Assembly (NCBI RefSeq): GCF_013364195.1
Contig: NZ_CP054918.1
Location: 2,035,001-2,099,000, forward strand
Direction: 5' to 3'
Source of the DNA: Streptomyces sp. NA04227
GTDB taxonomy: Bacteria; Actinomycetota; Actinomycetes; Streptomycetales; Streptomycetaceae
DNA length: 64,000 nucleotides
Shown here: piece after piece, positions 50,029-58,201 of the stretch
Layout: the number at the start of each line of letters is the position of its first letter
Numbering within the stretch: the stretch's first letter is position 1
The notes under the pieces: model-generated
Told to the model about the DNA's origin: nothing
What the model saw: only the letters and a program-made list of their open reading frames with translations
Database searches by the model: none
Made by a program: the position numbers and the translations under genes

Positions 50029-50563
50029 ACACCCTCGGTCGGTCCGCACTCCCGGCCGGGGTCGCGTCACTCGGGCGGCCGACCCCCACCAGAACCATGG
50101 TGCCACCAACGGGCCCGGCCCATACCTCAGGTGACGCACCGTCGGACAGCGCGGGACGACCCGGACCCCGGGACCTCACCTCACGTACACCGATCGGATA
50201 TGGGGTCGAGCGTGAACGCCGGGCGCGGACAAGGAAATTGGGGCCGCCCGCGATCGAAATTCCGGAACGATCACCGCGGATGATTTCCATGGCCACACAA
50301 CTCGCTTGCACAAAGGGAGAATTGCTGACCGGGAGTGAGCAACGAACTCACGGGAGCTGGTCGAACAAATCGCTCATTTATTGATGAGTACGGACATAAC
50401 TTCAGTGTCGCCCGGAGTCACTATGACCAACATGGGCGACTATGTCGGATGTGACGGTCACGACGGAAATTGCGTTGGTAATGGGTTCGACCGGCTCCCG
50501 GGGACGCGCAGTTGATGTATTTCAGGGAAATCCAACGCGTCATGAAGAAGTCGTGCCGATGGT
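50029..50563. other. Gene-poor, AT-richer intergenic region
   Basis: About 700 bp separate the small membrane gene from the acyltransferase. From about 50270 to 50570 base composition is clearly more AT-rich than the genome. No open frame shows a start signal or recognisable product. A small inverted repeat (ctcat-ttattg-atgag) lies near 50374-50389. It may be a relic of lost DNA or a large regulatory region. Confidence 0.5.
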
Positions 50564-50592
50564 TTTACGAAGCCGTTCCTCGCGGCTAGGGT
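50564..50592 (+). promoter_or_regulatory. Candidate promoter of the acyltransferase gene
   Basis: TTTACG (50564-50569) and TAGGGT (50587-50592) are separated by 17 bp. The leader to the GTG start at 50731 would be about 130 bases. Confidence 0.5.
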
Positions 50593-50730
50593 GCGTCAGA
50601 TGTTCCACGCTGCCATCACCCCCGAGCGCGCGGTGAGATCACGGTCCGTGTCCGTGGAGGCCTCCGAGTCCCCAGGGACCGGTGGGGCCGTCGGGTCCTC
50701 AGGGGACTCCGGTCACCGGTGGGAGGGATC

Positions 50731-51963
50731 GTGACGAGTTCGCTGCGGCCGCAGGGCCAGGAGAGCAGGTTCCCGCTGCCGCCGGCCGTGGAACCCGTCC
50801 CGGTGACGGCTTCCGGTGGTGTGCCGGGAGCGGGCGTGGAAACCGATGCACCCGCTCATACGCCGGGCGTGAGCGAGAAGACCCGTAGCACCGACAAGGC
50901 GGGCGGCGCGGCCCCGGCAGCACCCGCGGGGCGCGACTCCTTCTTCGACAACGCGAAGTATCTGGCGATCGTCTTCGTCGCGATGGGGCACTCGTGGGAG
51001 CCGCTGACCGACGGCAGTCGCGCCGCCGAGGCGTTGTACATGCTCGTCTACACCTTCCACATGCCGGCGTTCATCCTGATCTCCGGCTACTTCTCGCGCA
51101 GCTTCGACATGCGTCCGGACCGGCTGAAGCGGCTGGTCACCGGGATCGCGGTGCCGTACATCCTGTTCGAGATCGCGTACACCTTCTTCAAGCGCTGGGC
51201 GGACGACGACCCGGCCCATCCGATCTCGCTGCTCGATCCCTGGTATCTGACGTGGTTCCTGGCGGCGCTGTTCGTCTGGCGGATGAGCACCCCGCTGTGG
51301 AAGCTGGTGCGCTGGCCGCTGCCGCTCGCGCTCGGCATCGCCGTACTCGCCTCGATCTCCCCGGACATCGGTGACGACCTCGATTTCCAGCGGGTGTTGC
51401 AGTTCCTGCCGTTCTTCGTGGCCGGGCTGCTGATGAAGCCGGAGTACTTCCGGATGGTGCGGAGCCGGAAGGTGCGGCTGCTCTCGCTGCCGGTCGGGGC
51501 CTGTGCGCTGCTGCTCGCCTACTGGGCCGCGCCGCGGATGACCTCGGCGTGGTTCTACCACCGCGACAGTGCCCAGGAACTCGGGGCGCCGTGGTGGGCG
51601 GGCGTGGTGATGACGCTGGCGCTGTTCGGCTGCTCCGTGGTGCTCACCGCCTGCTTCCTGGCCTGGGTGCCGGGCCGCCGGACGTGGTTCACGGTGCTCG
51701 GCGCGGGCACCCTGTACGGCTACCTCCTGCACGGTTTCCTCGCCAAGGGCTCGCGGTTCTGGGGCTGGTTCGACGACTACGAGTGGCTGCACAAACCGGC
51801 CGGTGAGGTCTTCGTGTCCCTGGTCGCCGCGGCCGTGGTGACCGCCCTGTGCACACCGCCCGTCCAGCGCGCCTTCCGGTTCGCGATGGAGCCGAAGCTG
51901 GAGTGGGCCTTCCGCGAGGACCCGGCCGCACAGGCACGCGAGCGCGCCGCCGCCTCCCGGTGA
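50731..51963 (+). CDS. Acyltransferase family 3 membrane protein, 410 aa
   Basis: After a polar N-terminus of about 70 residues the protein shows the family opening FFDNAKYLAIVFVAMGHSWEPL with the conserved His, followed by about ten hydrophobic helices (LVYTFHMPAFILISGYFS, PYILFEIAYTFFKRW, WYLTWFLAALFVWRM and others) and GAGTLYGYLLHGF. This fits membrane O-acyltransferases such as the NolL or fucose-acetyltransferase branch, which modify surface sugars or antibiotics. The GTG at 50731 is chosen because GGGAGG lies five bases upstream. The acceptor is unknown. The ABC transporter genes converge on it. Confidence 0.9.
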   Translation: MTSSLRPQGQESRFPLPPAVEPVPVTASGGVPGAGVETDAPAHTPGVSEKTRSTDKAGGAAPAAPAGRDSFFDNAKYLAIVFVAMGHSWEPLTDGSRAAEALYMLVYTFHMPAFILISGYFSRSFDMRPDRLKRLVTGIAVPYILFEIAYTFFKRWADDDPAHPISLLDPWYLTWFLAALFVWRMSTPLWKLVRWPLPLALGIAVLASISPDIGDDLDFQRVLQFLPFFVAGLLMKPEYFRMVRSRKVRLLSLPVGACALLLAYWAAPRMTSAWFYHRDSAQELGAPWWAGVVMTLALFGCSVVLTACFLAWVPGRRTWFTVLGAGTLYGYLLHGFLAKGSRFWGWFDDYEWLHKPAGEVFVSLVAAAVVTALCTPPVQRAFRFAMEPKLEWAFREDPAAQARERAAASR

Positions 51964-51973
51964 TCCGTCACCG

Positions 51974-54673
51974 TCACCCCCGTACCCCGTCGTCCAGGGG
52001 CCCGGTCCGCAGCACCGCGCGGGCGGGCAGCGCCGTGGCGGCCAGGCCGAGGGTGAGGATCGTGCCCGCGAACGCGGCGTAGAGCGGGAGCGGGATGTGC
52101 GGGACCTCGCCGGTGATGCCCCGTGTCATCGGGTGCAGGGTCACCAGGGCGATGACGGTGCCGAGGACGGTGCCCGCGACGGTCACCAGGAGTGCCTCCC
52201 AGCGCAGCATGTGCATGATCTGGCGGCGGGTGGTGCCGACCAGGCGCAGGGTGCCCAGTTCGCGGCGGCGGTCCAGGACCGTCATCACCAGGGTGTTGGC
52301 GGCGGTGACGGCGGCGAATCCGCCGAGTACGGCGGCCATCGTGGTGTTGGCCCAGGCGTTGAGTTCGAGGTCGGTGTTGCGGGCGGCGCGGTAGCCGTCC
52401 CGGTCGGTGACCTCACCGAGGGCGGACAGGTGTGCGGTGAGTGCCGCCCGGTCGTCCTCGCTGACGGACCGCCTTTCGCGGACGAGGAGTTCGGTGTCCA
52501 GGGGCGCGGTCAGGTGCGGGCGGAGCGCCGCGCCGTCCAGGGTGACCTGGGCGACGCCGAGCCCTCGGGCGTACACCGCGACCACCTCGGGCCGGTGCCG
52601 GGTGCCGTCCGGAAGGCGCAGGTCGAGCCGGTCGCCGAGACGGGCGTGGGCGGCGTCGGCGAGCCGTTCGTCGACGGCCACCGTGCCGGGGCGCAGGTCG
52701 GCAAGGCGGCCCGCGCGTACGTCGAGGTCCTGTACGGCGCCGAGGGCACGGCCGCCGTCCGAGACGCCCTGTGCGGGGGTGCTCTGCAGGTAGGCGCCCG
52801 CGGAGTCGACCCGGACCAGGACGTCGGTGCGGGTCACTCCGACCGCGGCCGCCACGCCGGGCACCTCGGCGGCGCGGCGGGTGCTGCCGGGTGCGAGGCC
52901 GTCCGGGTCCGTGACGACGTGGTCCGCCACGATGGCCGCGTCGCGTTCGCCGCGGGCCACGTGGTCCTGGCTGGTCTGCAGGAAGACCAGGGTCGAGCCG
53001 AAGGCCATGGCGAGCACGAGCGGCGTGATCGCGGAGGCCATTCGGCGGGCGTTGGCACGGGAGTTGGCGGCGGCCAGGTGTGCGGCGGCCGGGCCCCCGC
53101 GCAGCGGCAGGCCGAGCAGCCAGGCGCACAGCCGCGCGAGCAGCGGTCCGAGGAAGGCGACCGCGAGCATGAAGAGCATGACCACGCCGAGCGCCGCCGA
53201 GGCCGCGTCCTCGCCCGCCTCGCCCGCCGCCACCTTGGTCATCAGCACGCCGCCGACCAGGGCGCCGAGGCCGAGCACGGTACGGATGACGCCGGGCCGC
53301 AGCCGCTCCACCGCGGCCTCGCCGAGCGCCTGGCCCGGTTTGATCCTGGCCGGGCGGCGGGCCGCCATCAGTCCGGAGAGCAGTGCGGTGACGACGACGG
53401 CGCCCACGGCCGTCACGAGCGGGATCCAGGAGTACTCCAGGGTCACCGGTTCGGGGATCGCGCCGCGCTCCTTCAGTTCGCCGAACCACCAGTGGGCCAG
53501 GGCGATTCCGGGTAGCAGGCCGAGTGCTCCGGCCACCGGCGCGACGAGGAGGGTCTCGGTGGCGATGGAGCGGCGGATCTGCCGGGGCGTCGCGCCGATG
53601 GCACGCAACAGCGCGAATTCGCGGGCGCGTTGGGCCACGCAGAGCGCGACCGTGGCGGCGGCCGTGAAGACGGCGACCATGGTGGCGACGCCGCCGAAGG
53701 ATCCGCCGAGGGCGATGAGTACCTCCTTGGCTCCGGCCAGCCCCGGCTCCTCGACCCCGCCGCGACCACCTCCGGTGTACGCCTCCAAACGCTTGGTGGT
53801 GGCCGCGGACTTCCCGCCGTCGGTGGCGGACCGCAGGTTCTTCTCCACCCGGTCGGCGAGCTGCTCGGGGCTGGTGCCCGGCGCGGGCCGCAGCAGGAGA
53901 GCGTCGACCGCGTCGGGGTGCCCGGACAACCGCCGCGCCTGGGCGTCGTCGAACCAGATCCGGCCCGGCTCCCCCGAGGCGGCGGTGACGAGACCCGAGA
54001 TCCGCACCTGCCGCTCCCCCACGGCCGTGGTGAGGGCGATCGTCCGCCCCGGCCGCGCGCCCACCGCCTCGGCCGCCGCCGCGTCGAGCACCGCCTCGCC
54101 CTCGCGTGGCGCGGTGCCCGAGCGCAGCGCGGCGCCGGTGAACGGGGCCGAGCCCCAGCCGTGCGCGGTCAGCGGCGCCTTGGCGGGGTGGCTGGTGCGC
54201 CCGGTTTCCGTCGTACGGCCGGGACCGGACTCGGACTCGGACTCGGTTTGTGAACCGGACCGGGAACCGGACTCTGATCGGGGCCCGGACCCGGACCGGG
54301 ACCCGTTCCCGGTCGGCGGCCCGGCCTGGACGGGGAAGGTCAAGTCCAGTGCGGCATCGGCGACTTGGGGTGTACGGGCGGCCTTGGCGAGGAGTCCGGC
54401 GTCCAGCCGGGCGCGGTCGGGTACCGGAACGGGGTCGTCCTCGCGGTCCTCCCCGTGGCCGGTGACGAAGTGGGCGCGCTGGTCGGCGGCGACCACGACC
54501 GGGGTCTCGCTGTAGCGGGTGGGCGGCACGTCTGCGCGTATCCCGCCCTCCAGGAGGATGCCGCAGGCCGAGACGATCAGCGCGGCGAGGGCGAGCGCGA
54601 CACAGGTACCCGCGAAGGCGGAGGGCTTGAACCGGACCGCGGCCCGGGCCAGTCCGTTGCTGAACGACCTCAC
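51974..54673 (-). CDS. ABC transporter permease, FtsX/MacB type, 899 aa
   Basis: The first helix (FAGTCVALALAALIVSACG) is followed by a large external domain, then the FtsX-like block LIALGGSFGGVATMVAVFTAAATVALCVAQRAREFALLRAIGATPRQIRRSI split over several helices. A second repeat ends in a similar block (TVLDRRRELGTLRLVGTTRRQIMHML). Two FtsX repeats in one chain are typical of this actinobacterial family. A Ser/Arg/Glu low-complexity insert (about 130-160) is coded by 6-bp repeats near 54230-54320. Its ATG overlaps the stop of the ATPase gene. Likely exports a peptide or lipid, or senses one. Confidence 0.92.
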   Translation of the reverse strand: MRSFSNGLARAAVRFKPSAFAGTCVALALAALIVSACGILLEGGIRADVPPTRYSETPVVVAADQRAHFVTGHGEDREDDPVPVPDRARLDAGLLAKAARTPQVADAALDLTFPVQAGPPTGNGSRSGSGPRSESGSRSGSQTESESESGPGRTTETGRTSHPAKAPLTAHGWGSAPFTGAALRSGTAPREGEAVLDAAAAEAVGARPGRTIALTTAVGERQVRISGLVTAASGEPGRIWFDDAQARRLSGHPDAVDALLLRPAPGTSPEQLADRVEKNLRSATDGGKSAATTKRLEAYTGGGRGGVEEPGLAGAKEVLIALGGSFGGVATMVAVFTAAATVALCVAQRAREFALLRAIGATPRQIRRSIATETLLVAPVAGALGLLPGIALAHWWFGELKERGAIPEPVTLEYSWIPLVTAVGAVVVTALLSGLMAARRPARIKPGQALGEAAVERLRPGVIRTVLGLGALVGGVLMTKVAAGEAGEDAASAALGVVMLFMLAVAFLGPLLARLCAWLLGLPLRGGPAAAHLAAANSRANARRMASAITPLVLAMAFGSTLVFLQTSQDHVARGERDAAIVADHVVTDPDGLAPGSTRRAAEVPGVAAAVGVTRTDVLVRVDSAGAYLQSTPAQGVSDGGRALGAVQDLDVRAGRLADLRPGTVAVDERLADAAHARLGDRLDLRLPDGTRHRPEVVAVYARGLGVAQVTLDGAALRPHLTAPLDTELLVRERRSVSEDDRAALTAHLSALGEVTDRDGYRAARNTDLELNAWANTTMAAVLGGFAAVTAANTLVMTVLDRRRELGTLRLVGTTRRQIMHMLRWEALLVTVAGTVLGTVIALVTLHPMTRGITGEVPHIPLPLYAAFAGTILTLGLAATALPARAVLRTGPLDDGVRG

Positions 54674-56010
54674 GACGACCGGCCCCCGCCCGGGACGAAG
54701 GGGGCGGTGGTGGGCAGCGGCGGTACGGGGGTGGTGGTGCGCGGCGGGTCTGCCGGACGAGGGGGCCGGTGAACGGACGCGGGGGTGTGCGGATTCGCCG
54801 CCGCGGCGCGATCGGTGGTGCCGGGGGCGGTGGTGCCCGGGGCGGTGGTGCCCGGGGCGGTGGTGCGCGGCTCGGCAATCCCGTGGAGGCTCGGGGTGCT
54901 GTGCGGCTTCGCCGGGGGCTCGTGGGTGGCGGCCTCACGAGTAGTGGCCTCGTGAGCGTCGTGAGCGTTGGCCTCGTGAGCGTTGGCGTCGGAAGCGGTG
55001 GCCCATGGCTGCCCCAACGGCGCGTGCCCCGTGGTGAGTTCGGCGAGGCGGGCGGCGATCCGGTCGGGCGCGCTGCGTGGGATGCTGCCCGCGAAGGCGC
55101 CGTCGGCGAGGAACAGGACGCGGTCGGCGTACGCGGCGGCCGTCGGGTCGTGCGTGACCATGGCGACGGTGGCGCCGAGGCCGTCGACGGCGCCGCGCAG
55201 CAGGCCGAGCACCTCGGCGGCGGTTCCGGTGTCCAGGGCGCCGGTCGGCTCGTCCGCGAAGATCACGTCGGGGCTCGTGACCAGGGCGCGGGCGAGCGCG
55301 ACGCGCTGCTGCTGGCCGCCGGAGAGCTGGCCGGGACGCCTGCCGCCGTGCCGGTCGAGGCCGACCTGGGCGAGCACCTCGCGGGCGCGGGCGCGGTCGG
55401 GGCGGACGCCCGCGAGCCGCATCGGGAGCAGGACGTTCTGTTCGACGGTGAGCGAGGGCAGCAGGTTGAAGGACTGGAAGACGAAGCCGAGCCTGCTGCG
55501 GCGCAGGGCGGTCAGCTTGTTCTCCTTCATCCCCGTGATGTCGGTTCCGCCGAGGAGGACCTTGCCGCCGCTCGGCCGGTCCAGCCCTGCGGCGCACTGC
55601 AGGAAGGTCGACTTGCCCGAGCCGGAGGGCCCCATCACCGCCGTGAAACTCCCCCGTGGCAGCGCGAGATCGATCCCGCGCAGGGCGTGCACGGCGCGCG
55701 AACCCCGCCCGTACTGACGGCGCACGCCGCGCAATTCGACGGCCCAGTCAACGGCGGGTGTGCCGTGTCCAAGGAGTACGCCGTGTCCAACGGGTACGCC
55801 GTGTCCAGTGGGTACACCGCCTCCAGCGGGTACGCCGTCCGCGACGGGTGCCGTGAACCCGGCGGGTGCTGTCGGGTCGGTCGGCGCTGCCGGGTCGGCA
55901 GGCACCGCTTGCCCGGCGAGCGTGCCGAGCCCTCCGCCCGCGCCCCGCCGCCGCAGCTCCCGCTCGGCCTCCCGCCGTCGTTCCGTCCGCCGCGTGCTCC
56001 GCAGCCCCAT
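54670..56010 (-). CDS. ABC transporter ATP-binding protein with repeat-rich ends, 446 aa
   Basis: The ATPase core has Walker A GPSGSGKS, the Q-loop region GFVFQSFNLLPSLTVEQNV, signature LSGGQQQR, Walker B VIFADEPTGALD and the H-loop VTHD, all of the LolD/MacB type. The core is flanked by low-complexity ends: an N-terminal Gly/Val/Pro-His repeat coded by 18-bp units, and a C-terminal part of about 120 residues with HEA and TTAPG repeats. I choose the ATG at 56010 with GAGGA upstream. An ATG at 56034 is also in frame. It works with the overlapping permease gene. Confidence 0.93.
   Translation of the reverse strand: MGLRSTRRTERRREAERELRRRGAGGGLGTLAGQAVPADPAAPTDPTAPAGFTAPVADGVPAGGGVPTGHGVPVGHGVLLGHGTPAVDWAVELRGVRRQYGRGSRAVHALRGIDLALPRGSFTAVMGPSGSGKSTFLQCAAGLDRPSGGKVLLGGTDITGMKENKLTALRRSRLGFVFQSFNLLPSLTVEQNVLLPMRLAGVRPDRARAREVLAQVGLDRHGGRRPGQLSGGQQQRVALARALVTSPDVIFADEPTGALDTGTAAEVLGLLRGAVDGLGATVAMVTHDPTAAAYADRVLFLADGAFAGSIPRSAPDRIAARLAELTTGHAPLGQPWATASDANAHEANAHDAHEATTREAATHEPPAKPHSTPSLHGIAEPRTTAPGTTAPGTTAPGTTDRAAAANPHTPASVHRPPRPADPPRTTTPVPPLPTTAPFVPGGGRSS
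54814..54873 (-). repeat. 15-bp tandem repeat in the ABC ATPase C-terminus
   Basis: Four 15-bp units (ggtggtgcccggggc and variants) encode TTAPG pentapeptides. The second and third are identical. Confidence 0.85.
55758..55865 (-). repeat. 18-bp tandem repeat in the ABC ATPase N-terminus
   Basis: Six 18-bp units of the type gtacgccgtgtccaacgg encode six-residue repeats rich in Gly, Val, Pro and His. Being a multiple of three, they keep the frame. Confidence 0.85.
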
Positions 56011-56338
56011 GACGTCCTCAGCCTTCCGACCCATCGGTCCGCCTGCTCACCTGTTCGTTCGGCACCGCTGGCGCGTCGCCTCACTGCGAACGTACGGACC
56101 AGGGGGGCACCGAAACCATGGCGGCTGCCACCGGAACCGGGGTGGGGAGAACCCGAGGAAGGGCCTCTGAACTGGGAAAAGAGGGGAGTCCTGGCGGAGG
56201 GGGTTCGGGCCGCCGACGCGGTTCGGGCCGCCGTGGTGGTTCGGGCAAGGCGGGAAGCCACACGCTCAACGCGGACTTCGCCGAATGAACCTCCGCGAGA
56301 GCTCAGCCAGGCCATGAAGCGGAGAGGAGCGGACCGGC
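56011..56338. other. Intergenic region upstream of the ABC operon
   Basis: About 330 bp with no gene. A short direct repeat, ggttcgggc, occurs three times near 56204-56248. No promoter pair stood out. Confidence 0.45.
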
Positions 56339-56902
56339 TCAGCCGAGCCCGAGCAGCCCACGCATCCGCGCGTACTTCTCCGTCAGCCGCCGCCGGGTCG
56401 GCTCGTCGAGTACGGCGAGGCGGCGCGGGTCGGCGTTGTGCGCGAGGTCGGATTCCTTGATTAGGAGCGCGCCGTCGGTGGTGAGGATGCGCCGGGCGTA
56501 CGCCTCCGGCTCCTCCCCCGCGCGCTTGGTGACCGCCAGGACGATGGCCTTGGTGCGCGCGCTGAGCGTGGCCTCGTGCAGCCACCGCTCGGTGAGGCGG
56601 TCGTCCTCGACGGCGTCGTGCAGCCAGGCGGCGGCGATCTGTTCCTCGTCGCCGCCGCGCGCCCGGACGCCGTTCGCGACCGCGCGCAGATGCTCGCTGT
56701 ACGGGCGTCCCGCCTTGTCCCGCTGCCCTTCGTGCGCGGCGCACGCCAGCGCTTCGACCTCGGCGAGGCTCAACCGGGCGTCACCCCCCGAGGCGTCACC
56801 CCCCGTGGCATCACCGTCCGAGGCTCCACCGGACCAGGTCGCACCAACCGACGCGTCACGGGCCGACGCGTCACCGGCCGAGGTGCCGTCATCCGCCGTC
56901 AT
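56339..56902 (-). CDS. Small alarmone hydrolase-like HD protein, 187 aa
   Basis: The first 42 residues are an Asp/Ala/Gly/Ser repeat tail coded by 15-bp DNA repeats. The rest is an HD-domain with AHEGQRDKAGRPYSEHL (56-72), AAWLHDAVEDD with the HD pair (95-96), and LIKESDLAHN (147-156). These three blocks match the (p)ppGpp hydrolase domain of RelA/SpoT and small alarmone hydrolases. No synthetase or regulatory domain is present. Its ATG overlaps the stop of the SpoIIE-type phosphatase (ATGA), so it is translated with it. GGGAGG lies seven bases before the start. Alarmone hydrolysis is inferred from motifs. Confidence 0.87.
   Translation of the reverse strand: MTADDGTSAGDASARDASVGATWSGGASDGDATGGDASGGDARLSLAEVEALACAAHEGQRDKAGRPYSEHLRAVANGVRARGGDEEQIAAAWLHDAVEDDRLTERWLHEATLSARTKAIVLAVTKRAGEEPEAYARRILTTDGALLIKESDLAHNADPRRLAVLDEPTRRRLTEKYARMRGLLGLG
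56775..56894 (-). repeat. 15-bp tandem repeat in the 5' end of the alarmone hydrolase-like gene
   Basis: Eight 15-bp units resembling gaggcgtcacccccc lie at the start of the coding sequence, giving a five-residue Gly-Asp-Ala-Ser-type repeat. Confidence 0.85.
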
Positions 56903-58062
56903 CCCTGTACCTCCCGGCAGATGAGCAGCAGCGCCCGGTCGTCCTTCACGTCCTTGGCCACGGCCTCGATGAGGTGCCAGGCCGCGCCGTGGAATCCACC
57001 GGCGACGTAGCGGTCGGCCTCGCCGCTGAGGCGGTCGATGCCCTCGGAGATGTCGCGTTCGGCGGTCTCCACCAGGCCGTCCGTGAAGAGCATCAGGACG
57101 TCGCCGGGGGCGAGGCTGCCCTTGACGGGGTCGAACTCGGCGCCGTCGTACACCCCGAGCAGCGGGCCCTGGCCGCTGATCTCCTCCCACTGGCCGGTGG
57201 CCGCGCACAGTTGGAGCCCGGGCGGGTGGCCCGCGGAGAGGAGTTCGTAGTCGCCGCTGTCGAGGTCGAGTACGAGATGGACGGAGGTGGCGAAACCTTC
57301 GTCCCAGTCCTGGCGGAGCAGATAGGCGTTGGCGGCGGGCAGGAAGCCGTCCGGGGGCAGCGAGCCGAGCAGACCGCCGAAGGCGCCGGAGAGCAGCAGT
57401 GCGCGGGAGGCCGCGTCCATGCCCTTGCCGGAGACGTCGGTGAGGACGACCTCCAGGGTGCGGCCGCCCTGGGTGCGGGCCGCGACAACGAAGTCGCCGG
57501 AGAAGGACTGGCCGCCCGCGGGCCGCAGGGCCATCTCGCGGTGCCAGCCGCGGGGCAGACGCGGCAGCTTGCTCTGGACGCGGATGCGTTCGCGGAGGTC
57601 GAAGAGCATGGTGCCGCCGCGCCGCCAGGGCACGCCGACCCGGGTACGGAACTGTGCGAGCAGCAGGCCGAAGAGACCGCAGGCCGCGACGACCAGGACG
57701 ACCCCGGGGGTGACCCGGCCGGGGCCCTCGTCGTAGGGGCCGAGCCGGACGGATTCGATGATCAGCGCCCCGGCGGCGGCGCCGTACAGCGCGAGGAGGC
57801 TGGCGGGCCGCAGCAGCAGGCCGCCGACGACGATGGGCAGGACCAGGGTGGCCGGGGCGCACCAGACCGAGTCCATCAACGTCAGCCCGGCTATGACGGG
57901 GACGGTGAGCAGCAGTCCGGCGAGTGCGATCCAGTCCGAGCCGTCGCCGCGGAAGTAGTCGACTCCGGATCGGCGCAGCGCGATGCGTGCCCGGTGCACC
58001 CGTCTTCTGATGCGGTGCCGGGCCGAGTCGGCTTCCACCGGTGCTACTCGTCGCGCTGCCAT
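56899..58062 (-). CDS. Membrane-anchored SpoIIE-type PP2C phosphatase, 387 aa
   Basis: The N-terminal 40 residues are basic. About four or five helices follow (WIALAGLLLTVPVIAGLTL, LVLPIVVGGLLLRPASLLALYG, GVVLVVAACGLFGLLLAQF). The C-terminal 240 residues are a PP2C domain of the SpoIIE/RsbU type, with GGQSFSGDF, EVVLTDVSGKGMDAA, LLSAGHPPGL, DVLMLFTDGLVE and DDRALLLI; the conserved Asp residues bind metal. Such enzymes dephosphorylate anti-sigma-factor antagonists. No sensor domain other than the membrane part is present. The ATG at 58062 is taken; the frame extends upstream without homology. Coupled to the alarmone hydrolase-like gene. Confidence 0.92.
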   Translation of the reverse strand: MAARRVAPVEADSARHRIRRRVHRARIALRRSGVDYFRGDGSDWIALAGLLLTVPVIAGLTLMDSVWCAPATLVLPIVVGGLLLRPASLLALYGAAAGALIIESVRLGPYDEGPGRVTPGVVLVVAACGLFGLLLAQFRTRVGVPWRRGGTMLFDLRERIRVQSKLPRLPRGWHREMALRPAGGQSFSGDFVVAARTQGGRTLEVVLTDVSGKGMDAASRALLLSGAFGGLLGSLPPDGFLPAANAYLLRQDWDEGFATSVHLVLDLDSGDYELLSAGHPPGLQLCAATGQWEEISGQGPLLGVYDGAEFDPVKGSLAPGDVLMLFTDGLVETAERDISEGIDRLSGEADRYVAGGFHGAAWHLIEAVAKDVKDDRALLLICREVQG

Positions 58063-58201
58063 TGCTCGTGGACCATATCCAGCGTTGCCCTTCCTGCGCA
58101 CGGGTGGGCCGAGATCTCGCTCGTAGGAGCTGGCCGGGCCCGGCCGTACCTGGGCGGAAATTGTCTCGCGGCCGGGCGTTCGCGCTGGTAACGATGAGGT
58201 T

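Noticed and set aside
50442..50636. A 64-codon plus-strand frame in the AT-rich stretch
   Set aside because: It has no ribosome binding site and crosses the likely acyltransferase promoter; the product has no recognisable features.
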